A stretch of DNA of 64,000 bases from the NCBI RefSeq assembly GCF_019145475.1, contig NZ_JAHTKI010000003.1:1-64000 (forward strand), written 5' to 3'. Every line of letters starts with the position of its first letter. Position 1 is the stretch's first letter. Made by a program: the position numbers and the translations under genes. Of this stretch, positions 1-12,031 are shown one piece after another. The notes beneath the pieces were generated by a model, which saw nothing but the letters and a program-made list of their open reading frames with translations, did not search any database and was not told where the DNA came from. Source of the DNA: Pseudomonas botevensis. GTDB lineage: Bacteria > Pseudomonadota > Gammaproteobacteria > Pseudomonadales > Pseudomonadaceae.

Positions 1-31
1 CTGAATCTGCCGTCAACCGTTAATTTCACTT

Positions 32-643
32 TTATTGCAGAACCTGCCTTTTACCCACCAGACGCGGGATTCGGCGAGCTACAGGAGGAAGACGCAGTAT
101 TAACAGCAAGGCACCCAAAGAGGCATAGATAGCCCACTCCTTTAGATCTGCACGCACGATCCACAACATATGCAGCAATCCAAGCCCAAGAACCCCATAA
201 ACCAGTCGATGCAACTTCTTCCAGCGTTTACCCAACCGACGCTGGCTATAACGGTTGGACGTCACTGCCAATGCCAACAGCCCCAGGAAAGCGAGCGAGC
301 CGACAATAATGTAGGGGCGCTTGCGCAACTCAACACCCAATTGCGACCAGTCAAACCCCAGAATGAACGCCAGATAACTGCACAAGTGCAGAACCACATA
401 GGCAAAACACCAAAGCCCCAACTGGCGGCGCACGGCAATCCACCCCGCCCACCCCGTCAGTTTCTGCAGCGGCGTCATGCTCAATGTGACCAGCAACAAC
501 ACCAAGGTCCCAAGCCCGAGCCGATCGACCAGCACCTTGCCGGGATCCGGTCCGAGCAGATCTGCAAAGGCCTGGTAAAACCACAGCAACGGCCAGATCA
601 ACGCCGCAACGAAAACGCCTGCACGCCATAACGGATACCGCAT
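32..643 (-). CDS. msrQ: MsrQ, heme-binding membrane subunit of the MsrPQ methionine sulfoxide reductase
   Basis: A 203-aa inner-membrane protein of the ferric-reductase-like family. It passes electrons from the membrane to the periplasmic molybdoenzyme MsrP, which repairs oxidised methionines in envelope proteins. About six hydrophobic helices are visible, and His86, His145 and His158 lie within or next to helices and are the natural heme-ligand candidates. Length is normal for the family (about 200 aa). Its ATG shares one base with the msrP stop codon (TGATG at 641-645), so the two are translationally coupled. Nothing can be assigned in bases 1-31, downstream of its stop. Confidence 0.95.
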   Translation of the reverse strand: MRYPLWRAGVFVAALIWPLLWFYQAFADLLGPDPGKVLVDRLGLGTLVLLLVTLSMTPLQKLTGWAGWIAVRRQLGLWCFAYVVLHLCSYLAFILGFDWSQLGVELRKRPYIIVGSLAFLGLLALAVTSNRYSQRRLGKRWKKLHRLVYGVLGLGLLHMLWIVRADLKEWAIYASLGALLLILRLPPVARRIPRLVGKRQVLQ

Positions 644-1656
644 CAGTAATTCTTCCGCAGATCGAGTCCTGAATATAAAGAAGCGACCTCATCCGCGTAG
701 CCATTGAACATCTGCGTATCGCGCACATTCGACTTGAACAGACTGTTCGGCAGGCGCCGCTCTCTCGCCTGGGTCCAGCGTGGATGATCGACTGTCGGAT
801 TCACGTTGGCGTAGAAACCATATTCATCCGCCGCAATACTTTGCCATGTGGTCTTGGGCTGCTCGCTGACCAGGCTGATCCGCACAATCGACTTGACGCT
901 TTTGAAGCCGTATTTCCACGGCACCACCAGACGCAACGGCGCGCCGTTCTGATTCGGCAACTCACGGCCGTACATGCCGACCGCCAGGATCGCCAGCGGA
1001 TTCATCGCCTCATCCAGACGCAACCCTTCTACATAGGGCCAGTCGATCAACGCAAAACCGGAGCGCTGCCCAGGCATGCTTTTGGGATCCTGCAAAGTTT
1101 CAAAGCGAATGTACTTGGCGTTGGCCGTCGGCTCGACCTGCTTGAGTAGCGCAGAAATCGGGAACCCGATCCATGGGATGACCATCGACCACGCTTCAAC
1201 GCAGCGCAGACGATAGATGCGCTCCTCCAGCTGATAAGGCTTCATGAAGTCTTCCAGCGCATAACGCCCGGGCTTGCCAACCTCCCCGTCCACTACCACG
1301 CTCCATGGCTCGGTTTTCAGCGATCCGGCGTTGACTGCCGGGTCGCCCTTGTCCGTACCGAACTCATAGAAGTTGTTGTAATGGGTCGCGTCCTTGAAGG
1401 GCGTGATGGCTTCGTCCTTGACGTTCACCGCTCCCCATTTGGTAGCAGGCAGTTTCTCGGCGAACCAGGCGGGAGCCTTTCCAGGCTCGACATCGGCGTA
1501 ACGCACCGCATCGTCGGCGCCGGCCCGGCGCGGCAGGCTGCTTACAGCCAGACCGGCCGCTGTTGCGCCGAGCAATTGACGACGGGAAAGATAGATGGAT
1601 TCTGGCGTGACGTCCGACTCATGGCAGTCAGACGCTTTGGGGACTTTGATCAGCAT
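643..1656 (-). CDS. msrP: MsrP, periplasmic molybdopterin protein-methionine-sulfoxide reductase
   Basis: Catalytic subunit that reduces methionine sulfoxide in periplasmic proteins. I start at the ATG at 1656 (337 aa), because the 12 residues upstream of it do not fit the family. The twin-arginine signal (SRRQLLG, Arg25-Arg26) is followed by a hydrophobic segment, consistent with Tat export of the folded cofactor-containing enzyme. Cys152, in YRLRCVEAW, is the expected molybdenum ligand. About 20 residues precede the Tat motif, which is common in Pseudomonas copies. It lies 63 bp downstream of pssA on the same strand and is coupled to msrQ. Confidence 0.95.
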   Translation of the reverse strand: MLIKVPKASDCHESDVTPESIYLSRRQLLGATAAGLAVSSLPRRAGADDAVRYADVEPGKAPAWFAEKLPATKWGAVNVKDEAITPFKDATHYNNFYEFGTDKGDPAVNAGSLKTEPWSVVVDGEVGKPGRYALEDFMKPYQLEERIYRLRCVEAWSMVIPWIGFPISALLKQVEPTANAKYIRFETLQDPKSMPGQRSGFALIDWPYVEGLRLDEAMNPLAILAVGMYGRELPNQNGAPLRLVVPWKYGFKSVKSIVRISLVSEQPKTTWQSIAADEYGFYANVNPTVDHPRWTQARERRLPNSLFKSNVRDTQMFNGYADEVASLYSGLDLRKNY

Positions 1657-1719
1657 GGCAACTCCGCAGCTCTGGAGGACAGTTGCATCCATAGAGTGCG
1701 GAGTATGCGGGAAATTACA

Positions 1720-2577
1720 TCACTCGGCGTTTTTGTGACGACGAAGATGCAACAGGTACTGCACCGGGCCAGACGCGGCATAGGCGAGGAAAACCAGCAG
1801 CAGAATGCGCGGCGGATCGCTGAAGACCACGGCAAAAACCAGCACCACCGCCAGGATCGCAACGAAAGGCACGCGCCCTTTCAAATCCAGTTCCTTGAAG
1901 CTGTTGTACTTGATGTTGCTGACCATCAGCATGCCGGCCGCCGCGACCATCAGGGCCACCAGGAACGACATCTTGGACCCCTGGATCCCGTAATCACTGA
2001 AAGCCCAGACGATCCCGGCAACCACGCCGGCAGCCGCCGGACTGGCCAGACCGATGAAGTAACGCTTGTCGGCCGTGCCGACCTGCGTGTTGAAGCGTGC
2101 CAGACGCAATGCCGCGCCAGCCACATAGATGAAGGCGACCATCCATCCGACCTTGCCCATGTCACCCAACGCCCAGCCGAAGGCCAGCAGCGCAGGCGCC
2201 ACACCGAAGGCGACCATGTCCGACAGCGAGTCGTACTCGGCACCGAACGCACTTTGGGTATTGGTCATGCGTGCCACTCGGCCATCAAGGCCGTCGAGCA
2301 CCATGGCAACGAAAATGGCGATCGCGGCAAAGGCGAAATATTTGCTCGCATTGGCGCTGTCACCGGCGCTCAACGCAGCCTGGGCACTCATCGAGTTGAT
2401 AATGGAGTAGAACCCTGCGAACAGGTTCGCCGTGGTGAACAGATTCGGCAGCAGATAGATACCACGATGCCGGACCTTACGGCCTTCTGCGTCATGCCCT
2501 TCTTCGATGTGTTCATCGATGGGCAGCAGGCTTTCGGCGTCAGAAGCCTGGTTCGGCTCTTCGGGACGTTCGCTCAT
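1720..2577 (-). CDS. pssA: PssA, CDP-diacylglycerol-serine O-phosphatidyltransferase
   Basis: Makes phosphatidylserine from CDP-diacylglycerol and serine, the first committed step to phosphatidylethanolamine. The complete CDP-alcohol phosphotransferase signature is present: Asp98-Gly99-x2-Ala102-Arg103-x8-Gly112-x3-Asp116-x3-Asp120 (285-aa numbering). Several membrane helices surround it, with a charged acidic N-terminus (about residues 1-35). Two in-frame ATGs, at 2583 and 2577, compete. The AAGG ribosome site is only about 2 nt from the first but about 8 nt from the second, so I take 2577. This is the membrane-embedded type II enzyme, not the enterobacterial PLD-like PssA. Confidence 0.93.
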   Translation of the reverse strand: MSERPEEPNQASDAESLLPIDEHIEEGHDAEGRKVRHRGIYLLPNLFTTANLFAGFYSIINSMSAQAALSAGDSANASKYFAFAAIAIFVAMVLDGLDGRVARMTNTQSAFGAEYDSLSDMVAFGVAPALLAFGWALGDMGKVGWMVAFIYVAGAALRLARFNTQVGTADKRYFIGLASPAAAGVVAGIVWAFSDYGIQGSKMSFLVALMVAAAGMLMVSNIKYNSFKELDLKGRVPFVAILAVVLVFAVVFSDPPRILLLVFLAYAASGPVQYLLHLRRHKNAE

Positions 2578-2678
2578 GGACATTACCTTGCAACGGATTG
2601 GACAGTTTCGACAGGTGTCTGGGACGACGGTTCGGCCGCAAACGATGCAGCTTTATACCAGAACCGTCGGTTCAAACG

Positions 2679-2706
2679 AAAAAACGCGGCCGAGGCCGCG
2701 TTTTTT
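2679..2706 (-). terminator. Rho-independent terminator of ilvC (reads on both strands)
   Basis: A perfect inverted repeat AAAACGCGGCC/GGCCGCGTTTT at 2681-2704 is flanked by an A-run on the left and a T-run on the right. It lies 20 bp past the ilvC stop. It separates ilvC from pssA, so pssA probably has its own promoter in the 2578-2680 interval. Confidence 0.85.
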
Positions 2707-2724
2707 CATACAAGGGTCGAAGAC

Positions 2725-3750
<1,026 letters not shown>

Positions 3751-3789
3751 CTATATATCCAGGCCGTTCAGGCCATTCGCTAATTTGGT

Positions 3790-4281
3790 TTAGATGCTGA
3801 GTACTTTGTCGCCGCGGGCAATACCGGTGACGCCACTACGGACAGTCTCCAGAATCGATGCGGTGCCGATGGACTGAATGAAGCTGTCGAGCTTGTCGCT
3901 GGTACCGGTCAATTGAACGGTATACACGCTGGCACTGACATCGACGATCTGTCCACGGTAAATATCGGTGGTGCGTTTGATCTCGGCGCGCTGGGCGCCA
4001 GTGGCCTTGACCTTGACCAGCATCAGTTCACGCTCGATGTGAGCGCTTTCCGACAGGTCCACCAGCTTGACCACTTCGATCAGCTTGTTCAGGTTTTTGG
4101 TGATCTGCTCGATGATTTCATCGTGACCGACAGTGGTCAGCGTCAGACGCGACAGAGTCGGGTCTTCGGTTGGCGCCACGGTCAGGCTTTCGATGTTGTA
4201 GTTGCGCTGCGAGAACAGGCCGACTACGCGAGACAAAGCACCGGGTTCGTTTTCCAGAAGCAAGGAAATAATGTGCCGCAT
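3790..4281 (-). CDS. ilvH: IlvH, acetolactate synthase regulatory (small) subunit
   Basis: The 163-aa regulatory subunit that activates IlvI and gives valine feedback inhibition. The N-terminal ACT domain (residues 1-75) contains the effector-site region NEPGALSRV, and a second ACT-like C-terminal half follows. I start at the ATG at 4281, which gives the typical MRHIISLLLEN start. An upstream in-frame codon at 4311 would lie inside the end of ilvI. Only 2 nt separate its start from the ilvI stop, so coupled translation and equal stoichiometry are likely. It is named ilvN in some annotations. Confidence 0.96.
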   Translation of the reverse strand: MRHIISLLLENEPGALSRVVGLFSQRNYNIESLTVAPTEDPTLSRLTLTTVGHDEIIEQITKNLNKLIEVVKLVDLSESAHIERELMLVKVKATGAQRAEIKRTTDIYRGQIVDVSASVYTVQLTGTSDKLDSFIQSIGTASILETVRSGVTGIARGDKVLSI

Positions 4282-4283
4282 GA

Positions 4284-6008
4284 TTAGGTACGCTCCGTCT
4301 TGCTCAGCCACATATCGCGCATCGAGCCGTCTTTGATCTGCATCGGGTAGACGTGCTCGCTGGTGTCGACCGAAATATCGATCACCACCAGGCGATCCTT
4401 CATGGCGAACGCTTCTTCCATCTTCGACTTCAGATCTTTCGACTCGGTGACGCGAATGCCGACGTGACCGTAGGCCTCTGCCAGCTTGACGAAATCAGGC
4501 AGTGACTCCATGTAGGAATGCGAGTGACGGCTGCCGTAACTCATGTCCTGCCACTGACGAACCATGCCCAGAACACCGTTGTTCAGGATGACGATCTTCA
4601 CCGGCAAACCATATTGCAGGCAGGTCGACAGTTCCTGAATGTTCATCTGGATACTGCCTTCACCGGTCACGCAGGCGACGTCAGCATCAGGGAAGCTCAG
4701 GCTGATGCCCATGGCCGCCGGCAGACCGAAGCCCATCGTGCCCAGACCACCGGAGTTGATCCAGCGGTTAGGCTTGTTGAACTTGTAGTACTGCGCCGCG
4801 AACATCTGGTGCTGACCCACGTCGGAGGTCACATAGGCGTCGCCCTTGGTCACTTCGCACAGGGTTTCGATCACAGTCTGTGGCTTGATCTTGCTGCCGT
4901 CGCCCTTCTCGTAAGGGAACAGGCCGCGATCACCGCGCCATTCGTCAACCTGCTTCCACCAGCTGGCCACCGCTTCCTTGTTCGGGGTTTCGCCGATTTC
5001 CTTGAGGATCGCGACCATTTCGGTCAGGACGCTTTCCACCGGACCAACGATAGGCACGTCGGCCTTGATGGTCTTGGAGATCGAAGCCGGGTCGATGTCG
5101 ATATGGATGATCTTGGCGTTCGGGCAGAACTTCGGCGCGCCGTTGATCACGCGATCGTCGAAACGCGCGCCGACAGCCAGGATCACGTCGGCATGGTGCA
5201 TCGCCAGGTTGGCGGTGAAGCTGCCGTGCATGCCGAGCATGCCGATGAACTGACGATCGGTGCCAGGGTAGCCACCCAAGCCCATCAAGGTGTTGGTCAC
5301 CGGCAGGTTGAGCATTTGTGCCAGTTCGGTCAGCGGCGCGGAGCCGTTGCCCAGAATCACGCCGCCGCCGGAGTACAGCACGGGACGCTTGGCCGCCAGG
5401 AGCATTTCTGCCGCCTTGCGGATCTGCCCGGAGTGACCGCGAACGGCCGGACTGTAGGAACGCAGTTTGGCTTTCTTCGGGAAGATGTATTCGAACTTCT
5501 CGGCCGGGTTGGTCATGTCTTTCGGAATATCGACCACGACCGGGCCAGGACGACCGGATTGCGCCAGGTAGAAGGCTTTCTTCATGACTTCCGGGATTTC
5601 CGAAGCGTGCTTGATCATGAAGCTGTGCTTCACGATCGGCCGGGAGATACCGATCATGTCGGTTTCCTGGAACGCGTCGGTGCCGACCATGGTGCTTGGC
5701 ACCTGACCGGAAATGATCACCATTGGAATCGAGTCCATGTAGGCCGTGGCGATACCGGTGATGGCGTTTGTGGCGCCTGGACCGGAAGTCACCAATACCA
5801 CGCCGGCTTTACCGGTGGCACGGGCATAGCCGTCAGCCATATGGGTAGCCGCTTGTTCGTGACGAACCAGAATGTGGGTCACTTCCGGTTCTTTGAACAG
5901 GGCATCGTAAACATGAAGAAGAGCACCACCCGGGTACCCGTAGATATATTTGACGCCTTCGTCACGCAAGAAGCGGACGAGCATCTCACCGCCAGATAAA
6001 AGCTCCAC
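4284..6008 (-). CDS. ilvI: IlvI, acetolactate synthase catalytic (large) subunit
   Basis: Thiamine-diphosphate enzyme that condenses pyruvate with pyruvate or 2-ketobutyrate. It is 574 aa from the GTG at 6008. A second GTG at 6017 falls inside the ribosome site AGAGGTGA, whereas that site lies 6 nt before the GTG at 6008, which decides the start. The catalytic glutamate is Glu51 ([14 protein letters not shown]). The C-terminal ThDP/Mg motif is present as GEG...NN, ending in KIVILNN. The central FAD-binding domain has the usual length. It heads the ilvI-ilvH-ilvC operon behind a long leader. Confidence 0.97.
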   Translation of the reverse strand: MELLSGGEMLVRFLRDEGVKYIYGYPGGALLHVYDALFKEPEVTHILVRHEQAATHMADGYARATGKAGVVLVTSGPGATNAITGIATAYMDSIPMVIISGQVPSTMVGTDAFQETDMIGISRPIVKHSFMIKHASEIPEVMKKAFYLAQSGRPGPVVVDIPKDMTNPAEKFEYIFPKKAKLRSYSPAVRGHSGQIRKAAEMLLAAKRPVLYSGGGVILGNGSAPLTELAQMLNLPVTNTLMGLGGYPGTDRQFIGMLGMHGSFTANLAMHHADVILAVGARFDDRVINGAPKFCPNAKIIHIDIDPASISKTIKADVPIVGPVESVLTEMVAILKEIGETPNKEAVASWWKQVDEWRGDRGLFPYEKGDGSKIKPQTVIETLCEVTKGDAYVTSDVGQHQMFAAQYYKFNKPNRWINSGGLGTMGFGLPAAMGISLSFPDADVACVTGEGSIQMNIQELSTCLQYGLPVKIVILNNGVLGMVRQWQDMSYGSRHSHSYMESLPDFVKLAEAYGHVGIRVTESKDLKSKMEEAFAMKDRLVVIDISVDTSEHVYPMQIKDGSMRDMWLSKTERT

Positions 6009-6303
6009 GTTGTTCACCTCTAAAACGCCAGAATACCGCCCACGAAAAATGGAACGGGTCTTAATAGGTTTACTTCTCGGCAGAGCATGAGCGACGGTGG
6101 TCGCCGACTACGTCAGCACTGACTGAGCAAGTATTGGGATCGTCCCAAGTGTTGCGGGCCTTTCCCACCCAGCGCGAGGTAACGCGTTGCGGGTGTAACA
6201 GGTCGGCGCGGATGTGCGCCTCATGATCTACCGAGTGGGTCTGCTTCTGGCAGTCCCTCTACAGCGGACTTTGGATTCTTCTGTTTCGCCCTCTCCAAGT
6301 CAA
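6009..6303 (-). promoter_or_regulatory. Putative promoter and long leader of the ilvI-ilvH-ilvC operon
   Basis: On the minus strand TTGACT (6298-6303), 17 nt, then AAGAAT (6275-6280) forms a plausible sigma-70 promoter, which would give a leader of about 260 nt before ilvI. The leader holds an open frame of 38 codons (6224 down to 6108), a hairpin TTGGGA/TCCCAA (6134-6148) overlapping its end, and a second hairpin GCGAC/GTCGC (6091-6104) just after its stop. The last third of the peptide is rich in Leu, Ile and Val. I see no run of T after either hairpin, so a classic attenuator is not proven. Confidence 0.4.
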
Positions 6304-6408
6304 GCCGTCTGTATGCCTAATTGTGGGTAAGCACATGAGAACGCAAGAAAAAACCTGGAAACAGCTACTCTGTTAGCTTCAATTGCGCAATTTTGCCAAG
6401 GAATCAGC

Positions 6409-6825
6409 ATGCGAACGCTTCTGCTAACTCTGCTGATCGGCCTCAGCCCGTGGTGCATGGCCGGTCAGATCTACAAATGGGTCGACGCCCAAGGGGTGAC
6501 TCATTTCGACGCACAACCGCCACAAGGGCAGCCTTCCAGCGTCATGCAGACACCCGCGACACCAGTGGTCCGGCCGCCGGCAATGCCCGGCAGCGGTCCG
6601 ATCGGCGATCAGAAAAGCATCGATGACAGCGTGAAGAAGCAGGTCGCCGAGCAGCAGGCTGAACTGAAAAAGTTCTGCGAACAGGCGCGCACGAATCTCG
6701 CGCAGTTGCAGAACAACCCACGCTTGAGAGAGGAAGTGGAAGGTGAAATGCGGCGCCTGAGCGATACGCAACGTCAGGAACGCATCGTCGAAGCGCAGAA
6801 ACAGATCGCGGAAAACTGCCAGTAA
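6409..6825 (+). CDS. DUF4124 domain-containing periplasmic protein
   Basis: A 138-aa exported protein of unknown function. A signal peptide (about residues 1-18, ending CMAG) precedes the DUF4124 core, recognisable by QIYKWVDAQGVTHF at about 19-33 followed by a proline-rich linker. The C-terminal half (about 70-138) is charged and predicted helical or coiled-coil, with many Gln, Glu and Arg. Proteins of this type are common in Pseudomonas and have no assigned reaction. It is divergent from the ilv operon and convergent with the YqcC gene. Confidence 0.85.
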   Translation: MRTLLLTLLIGLSPWCMAGQIYKWVDAQGVTHFDAQPPQGQPSSVMQTPATPVVRPPAMPGSGPIGDQKSIDDSVKKQVAEQQAELKKFCEQARTNLAQLQNNPRLREEVEGEMRRLSDTQRQERIVEAQKQIAENCQ

Positions 6826-6840
6826 GCACTGGCAGTTTCA
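6811..6840. terminator. Bidirectional terminator between convergent genes
   Basis: The inverted repeat AAACTGCCAG (6813-6822) / CTGGCAGTTT (6829-6838) has the TAA stop codon of the DUF4124 gene in its loop. It serves both that gene and the convergent YqcC gene, whose stop lies at 6844. Confidence 0.6.
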
Positions 6841-6843
6841 CCT

Positions 6844-7182
6844 TCAGCGGGTGGCGACGATCAGTTGGTCGAACTCTTTGAGCAACTGCTGGAGCTTGTG
6901 ATCCCGGCCCTGGACATTGCGCTGGGCGAAAACCATTTCGGCCATTTCGCGAATACCCGAGGCATTCGGCAGCGGCATGTTCTGCTCAAGGATGATTTTC
7001 ATCTTCGGCAGGAAGATCCATTGCAGCCACTGCTCGAACTCGAGGGTATCGACAGAAAACGGCTCGACGCTGCTCAAGGCCTCGGCGGACGGTTCAACCT
7101 CGTCCCACCAGCCTTGCGCCCGTAGCTCGGCCTCGATCAGCAGCAACTGGTCGGCGATTTGCGGGAAGCGCACGTCCATCAC
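6844..7182 (-). CDS. YqcC family protein (DUF446)
   Basis: A 112-aa soluble protein of the small YqcC family, whose members are compact helical proteins of unknown function. The recognisable features are the N-terminal PQIADQLLLIEAELR helix, a central FEQWLQWIFLPKM segment and the MPLPNASGI turn. Length fits the family. Its ATG overlaps the stop of the upstream TPR lipoprotein gene by 4 nt (7179-7182), so the two are probably co-translated. No catalytic residues are evident. Confidence 0.85.
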   Translation of the reverse strand: MMDVRFPQIADQLLLIEAELRAQGWWDEVEPSAEALSSVEPFSVDTLEFEQWLQWIFLPKMKIILEQNMPLPNASGIREMAEMVFAQRNVQGRDHKLQQLLKEFDQLIVATR

Positions 7183-7925
7183 AGCGCAACCTTGGCTTTC
7201 TGACGGGCCAGGCTGGCGCCGGCGGAATCACCTTGTTTCTCGCGGGCCTGGGCGATCAACTCCCAGAGATTGGCCTGCAAGTCGGGACGACCATTGGCCA
7301 TGGTCAGCGCACGACGGGCAAATTGCTCGGCCTGCGGAGCATCGCCCTGGGCCATGCGCACCTGCGCCAGACGGTAAAGCACTTGCGGCTCACGCGGCGC
7401 CACGCGCTGAGCGCGCTCCAGACTGGAGGATGCACCGTTGAGATCACCGCCCGCCTGTTGTTGCTGAGCGGTGGTCAGCAAGGCGAGCACCGGGCCATCC
7501 AATTGCTCATCGGCGGACAGACCGCCGCTGCCGGCCGAAGGAATGCCGCTCGGCGTCGAAGGCATGCTGTAGCTGCCGGCGTTGATCGGCGCCGACTCGA
7601 CCGGCGCAGCATTGTAAGGCCCCGGCGTGATCGGACCGGATGAAACCGGACCTGGCGTGATCGGCGAAGTGCTGATCGGGGTCGACGTTGCACCGCCGCC
7701 AGGCACCATCACCACCACACCGGTATCGCCTTGCGGAATCGCCTGCACCTGGCCTTGCACGGGACGCTTGACCGTCGTCTGACGGAAGCCGCCATTGGCG
7801 GAAATACGCTCACTGTTGGACACCGCCGTCCCGGAATCCACGACCGGGATCGAACCACGCTGTACGGTGGAGCAGCCACTGAGCAAAGCCACGGCGGTCA
7901 CCGCTGGAATCAACCACTTGTTCAC
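7179..7925 (-). CDS. Tetratricopeptide-repeat lipoprotein
   Basis: A 248-aa predicted outer-membrane lipoprotein with lipobox Leu15-Ser-Gly-Cys18. After the lipid anchor comes a long low-complexity linker (about 60-135) with repeated ITPGP, SGP and SAPINAG units rich in Pro, Gly and Ser. A C-terminal TPR region follows (about 145-240), with typical spacing of Ala, Leu and Tyr. It lies 16 bp downstream of mrcB on the same strand, and this pairing with PBP1b is kept in other pseudomonads. A role in supporting the peptidoglycan synthase is an inference from position only. Confidence 0.85.
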   Translation of the reverse strand: MNKWLIPAVTAVALLSGCSTVQRGSIPVVDSGTAVSNSERISANGGFRQTTVKRPVQGQVQAIPQGDTGVVVMVPGGGATSTPISTSPITPGPVSSGPITPGPYNAAPVESAPINAGSYSMPSTPSGIPSAGSGGLSADEQLDGPVLALLTTAQQQQAGGDLNGASSSLERAQRVAPREPQVLYRLAQVRMAQGDAPQAEQFARRALTMANGRPDLQANLWELIAQAREKQGDSAGASLARQKAKVAL

Positions 7926-7941
7926 TTGAAACCCTCTTTGC

Positions 7942-10266
7942 TTAATTCATCCAGCCCTTGACCCAATCCATCACCGACTCGCCGGAAGCAGGCGTTTCGC
8001 CCGCACATGAGGCGCCGGGTGGTGGTTCGCTGCCGCGAATATACGGCATCTGCACCGCCCCCGGACAGTTGGCATCGGAACCCTGACCGGTACGCGAATC
8101 GACCCACGCCTGCACCACGTTATCCGGCTGCGGCATGTCCAGCGGCAGCGGATCGGCCTTGCGCATGAAACTGGTCCAGACCTGCAACGCACCGGTAGCG
8201 CCGGTGAACGGCGTCTTGCCGTTGTCATCGCGTCCAAGCCAGACCACCGCCAGCAGGTCCTGGCTGAAGCCGGCGAACCAGCTGTCACGGGAATCGTTAC
8301 TCGTACCGGTCTTGCCCGCCAGCGTCAGGGTCTTGGGCAACACGTTATAGACCGAACTGCCGGTGCCCTCACGCATGACGCGCTGCATGGCGTTCTGGAT
8401 CAGGTAGATCGAAGCCGGATCGAAGCGCTGCTCGATCTGGAACGGATAGCGCTTGAGCGGCTCGCCCTCGGCGGTCAGCACGCTGCGAATGCCGCGCATC
8501 GGCGTGTTGAAACCGCCATTGGCCAGGGTCTGGTACATGGTCGCCACTTCGATCGGGGTCATCCCGCCGGCGCCCAGCAGCATCGACGGGAATGCCGGGA
8601 ACTCACGACTTACGCCCAGGCGCCCGAGGGTCTTGAGAACATTCGGAACACCGACTGCCAGCCCGAGACGCGAGGTCGACAGGTTGTAGGAGTGCGCCAG
8701 GCCCTGATAGAGGAACACCGTGCCATGAGAGCGGCGGTCGTAGTTCTGTGGCTTCCAGACCTGACCGTCCGCGCCCTTCACAGCCAACGGCTCATCCGAC
8801 AGCCAACTGGTCAACGTGTACTGGCTTGGTTTTTCCAGCGCCGTCAGATAAACAGCCGGCTTGATCAACGAACCGATCGGCCGCACCGCGTCCAGCGCCC
8901 GGTTGAAGCCGGCAAAACTGGCCTGGCGGCTGCCGATCATGGCCTGGACTTCACCGGTTTCCGGGTTGGTCACGACCATGGCCGCTTCCACATCATCGGA
9001 ACCCTTGCGCCCGGCAAGACGTTTGAAGGTGTCGTTGACCGAGGCTTCGGCCTTCATTTGCAGGATCGGATCGAAACTGGTGAAGATCCGCAGGCCTTCT
9101 TCGGTCAAGTCTTCGTCACGGTAGTCTTCACGCAACTGGCGCTTGACCAGATCGATGAAGCCGGGGAAAGAACTGTCGGCCAGCTTGCCGCGCGTGGTCA
9201 CGCCCAGCGGCATCTTCTTCGCGGCGGCAACCTGCTCGGCGGAGGCAACGCCCTGCTGCTCAAGCACATCTAGCACCAGATTACGGCGTTCCAGCGCCCG
9301 CTCCGGATTCCGTCGCGGATTATAGTAGGACGGCCCCTTGACCATGCCCACCAGCAACGCGACCTGATGCAGTTTCAGCTCGGACAACGGCTGGCCGAAG
9401 AAAAACTGGCTGGCCAGCCCGAAGCCGTGAACTGCGCGCTGACCGTCCTGACCGACGAAGACTTCGTTGAGGTAGGCCTCAAGGATTTCCTTCTTGTCGT
9501 AATGCAGCTCAAGCAACATCGCCATCATCGCTTCGGTGAGCTTGCGGGTCAGGCTGCGTTCGTTGGTCAGGTAGAAGTTCTTGACCAGTTGCTGGGTCAG
9601 CGTACTGCCGCCCTGAGTCATCTTTCCGCCGGAGGTGTTGACCCAAATGGCCCGGGCAATCGACTTCGGCGACACGCCCCAGTGGCTGTAGAAATCCCGG
9701 TCTTCCACGGCGACCAGGGTTTCAAGCAGGTACGGCGGCACCTGATCGAGCTTGATCAGAATCCGGTCTTCGAGGTTTTTCGGGTAGATCCCGCCGATCA
9801 GCAGCGGCTCCAGGCGCACCACCGACAACTTCGAGCCGTTGGTCGCCGCCAGTTCGGCCACGTAATCGCCGGAGAAGCGCACGCGCACCGGCTGCGGTTT
9901 TTCCAAGCCTTCATAGAACTGGAAGCCACGGGTATTCAGATCGACCGTGTTGCCATTGACCGACGCCGCGCCGGGACCATTGCTCACTGCCTCACGGCGA
10001 TAGCCCAGGGCATCGAGTTCCGTGAGGAAGTCGTCCTTGCTCAGTTTCTGTCCGACGAACAGCTCGAGCGGACGCGCGTACACCTTGGCCGGAATGGTCC
10101 AGCGCTTGCCGGAGAACTTCTCCTGCACCACGGCATCGAGGTAAACGGCGAAGCCGGCCAGCACCACAAGGCCGACCAGACTGAGTTTAATGGCCCAGCC
10201 CAACCATGGGCGCAGGCCCTTGGAGGGTGGTTTTTTAGGGGTACGGGGGGATCGAGTACGAGTCAT
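7942..10266 (-). CDS. mrcB: Penicillin-binding protein 1B, bifunctional peptidoglycan glycosyltransferase/transpeptidase
   Basis: Polymerises and cross-links peptidoglycan in the periplasm. It is 774 aa with a single membrane anchor at about 25-45 and a UB2H-like region (about 65-150). The GT51 glycosyltransferase has its catalytic glutamate Glu188 in VAVEDRDFYSHWG and a second, Glu268, in EAYLNEVF. In the transpeptidase, Ser466-x2-Lys469 is the nucleophile box, Ser526-Tyr-Asn528 the SxN box and Lys652-Thr-Gly-Thr655 the KTGT box. All catalytic motifs are intact. The basic cytoplasmic N-terminus (first 20 residues rich in Arg, Lys and Pro) is usual. Confidence 0.97.
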   Translation of the reverse strand: MTRTRSPRTPKKPPSKGLRPWLGWAIKLSLVGLVVLAGFAVYLDAVVQEKFSGKRWTIPAKVYARPLELFVGQKLSKDDFLTELDALGYRREAVSNGPGAASVNGNTVDLNTRGFQFYEGLEKPQPVRVRFSGDYVAELAATNGSKLSVVRLEPLLIGGIYPKNLEDRILIKLDQVPPYLLETLVAVEDRDFYSHWGVSPKSIARAIWVNTSGGKMTQGGSTLTQQLVKNFYLTNERSLTRKLTEAMMAMLLELHYDKKEILEAYLNEVFVGQDGQRAVHGFGLASQFFFGQPLSELKLHQVALLVGMVKGPSYYNPRRNPERALERRNLVLDVLEQQGVASAEQVAAAKKMPLGVTTRGKLADSSFPGFIDLVKRQLREDYRDEDLTEEGLRIFTSFDPILQMKAEASVNDTFKRLAGRKGSDDVEAAMVVTNPETGEVQAMIGSRQASFAGFNRALDAVRPIGSLIKPAVYLTALEKPSQYTLTSWLSDEPLAVKGADGQVWKPQNYDRRSHGTVFLYQGLAHSYNLSTSRLGLAVGVPNVLKTLGRLGVSREFPAFPSMLLGAGGMTPIEVATMYQTLANGGFNTPMRGIRSVLTAEGEPLKRYPFQIEQRFDPASIYLIQNAMQRVMREGTGSSVYNVLPKTLTLAGKTGTSNDSRDSWFAGFSQDLLAVVWLGRDDNGKTPFTGATGALQVWTSFMRKADPLPLDMPQPDNVVQAWVDSRTGQGSDANCPGAVQMPYIRGSEPPPGASCAGETPASGESVMDWVKGWMN

Positions 10267-10383
10267 GGCGGCGGATTATACGCACTTTATTCATACTCAA
10301 CAGGAGCGCTCCGAGGTTTGCGTCGGGCTGGCGAGCGGCCATAATGGCGACCTCGAATTTCCCCAGTCTCTGAAGGATCGCCT

Positions 10384-11940
<1,557 letters not shown>

Positions 11941-11943
11941 GAA

Positions 11944-11991
11944 ACTATTTCGACCGTGAGGCCCGCGCTGGCTTCACGGTCGTCAAATAGT
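11944..11991 (+). terminator. Long imperfect hairpin, probable terminator
   Basis: The core stem CGACCGTGAGGCC (11951-11963) pairs with GGCTTCACGGTCG (11970-11982) with one G-U pair and a 6-nt loop. The flanks ACTATTT and AAATAGT (11944-11950, 11985-11991) extend it after a 2-nt bulge. There is no long T-run, so termination is likely but not certain. Confidence 0.5.
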
Positions 11992-12031
11992 GGCACTATA
12001 CTGGCGTCATAAAACCAACAGGTGATTTGAC

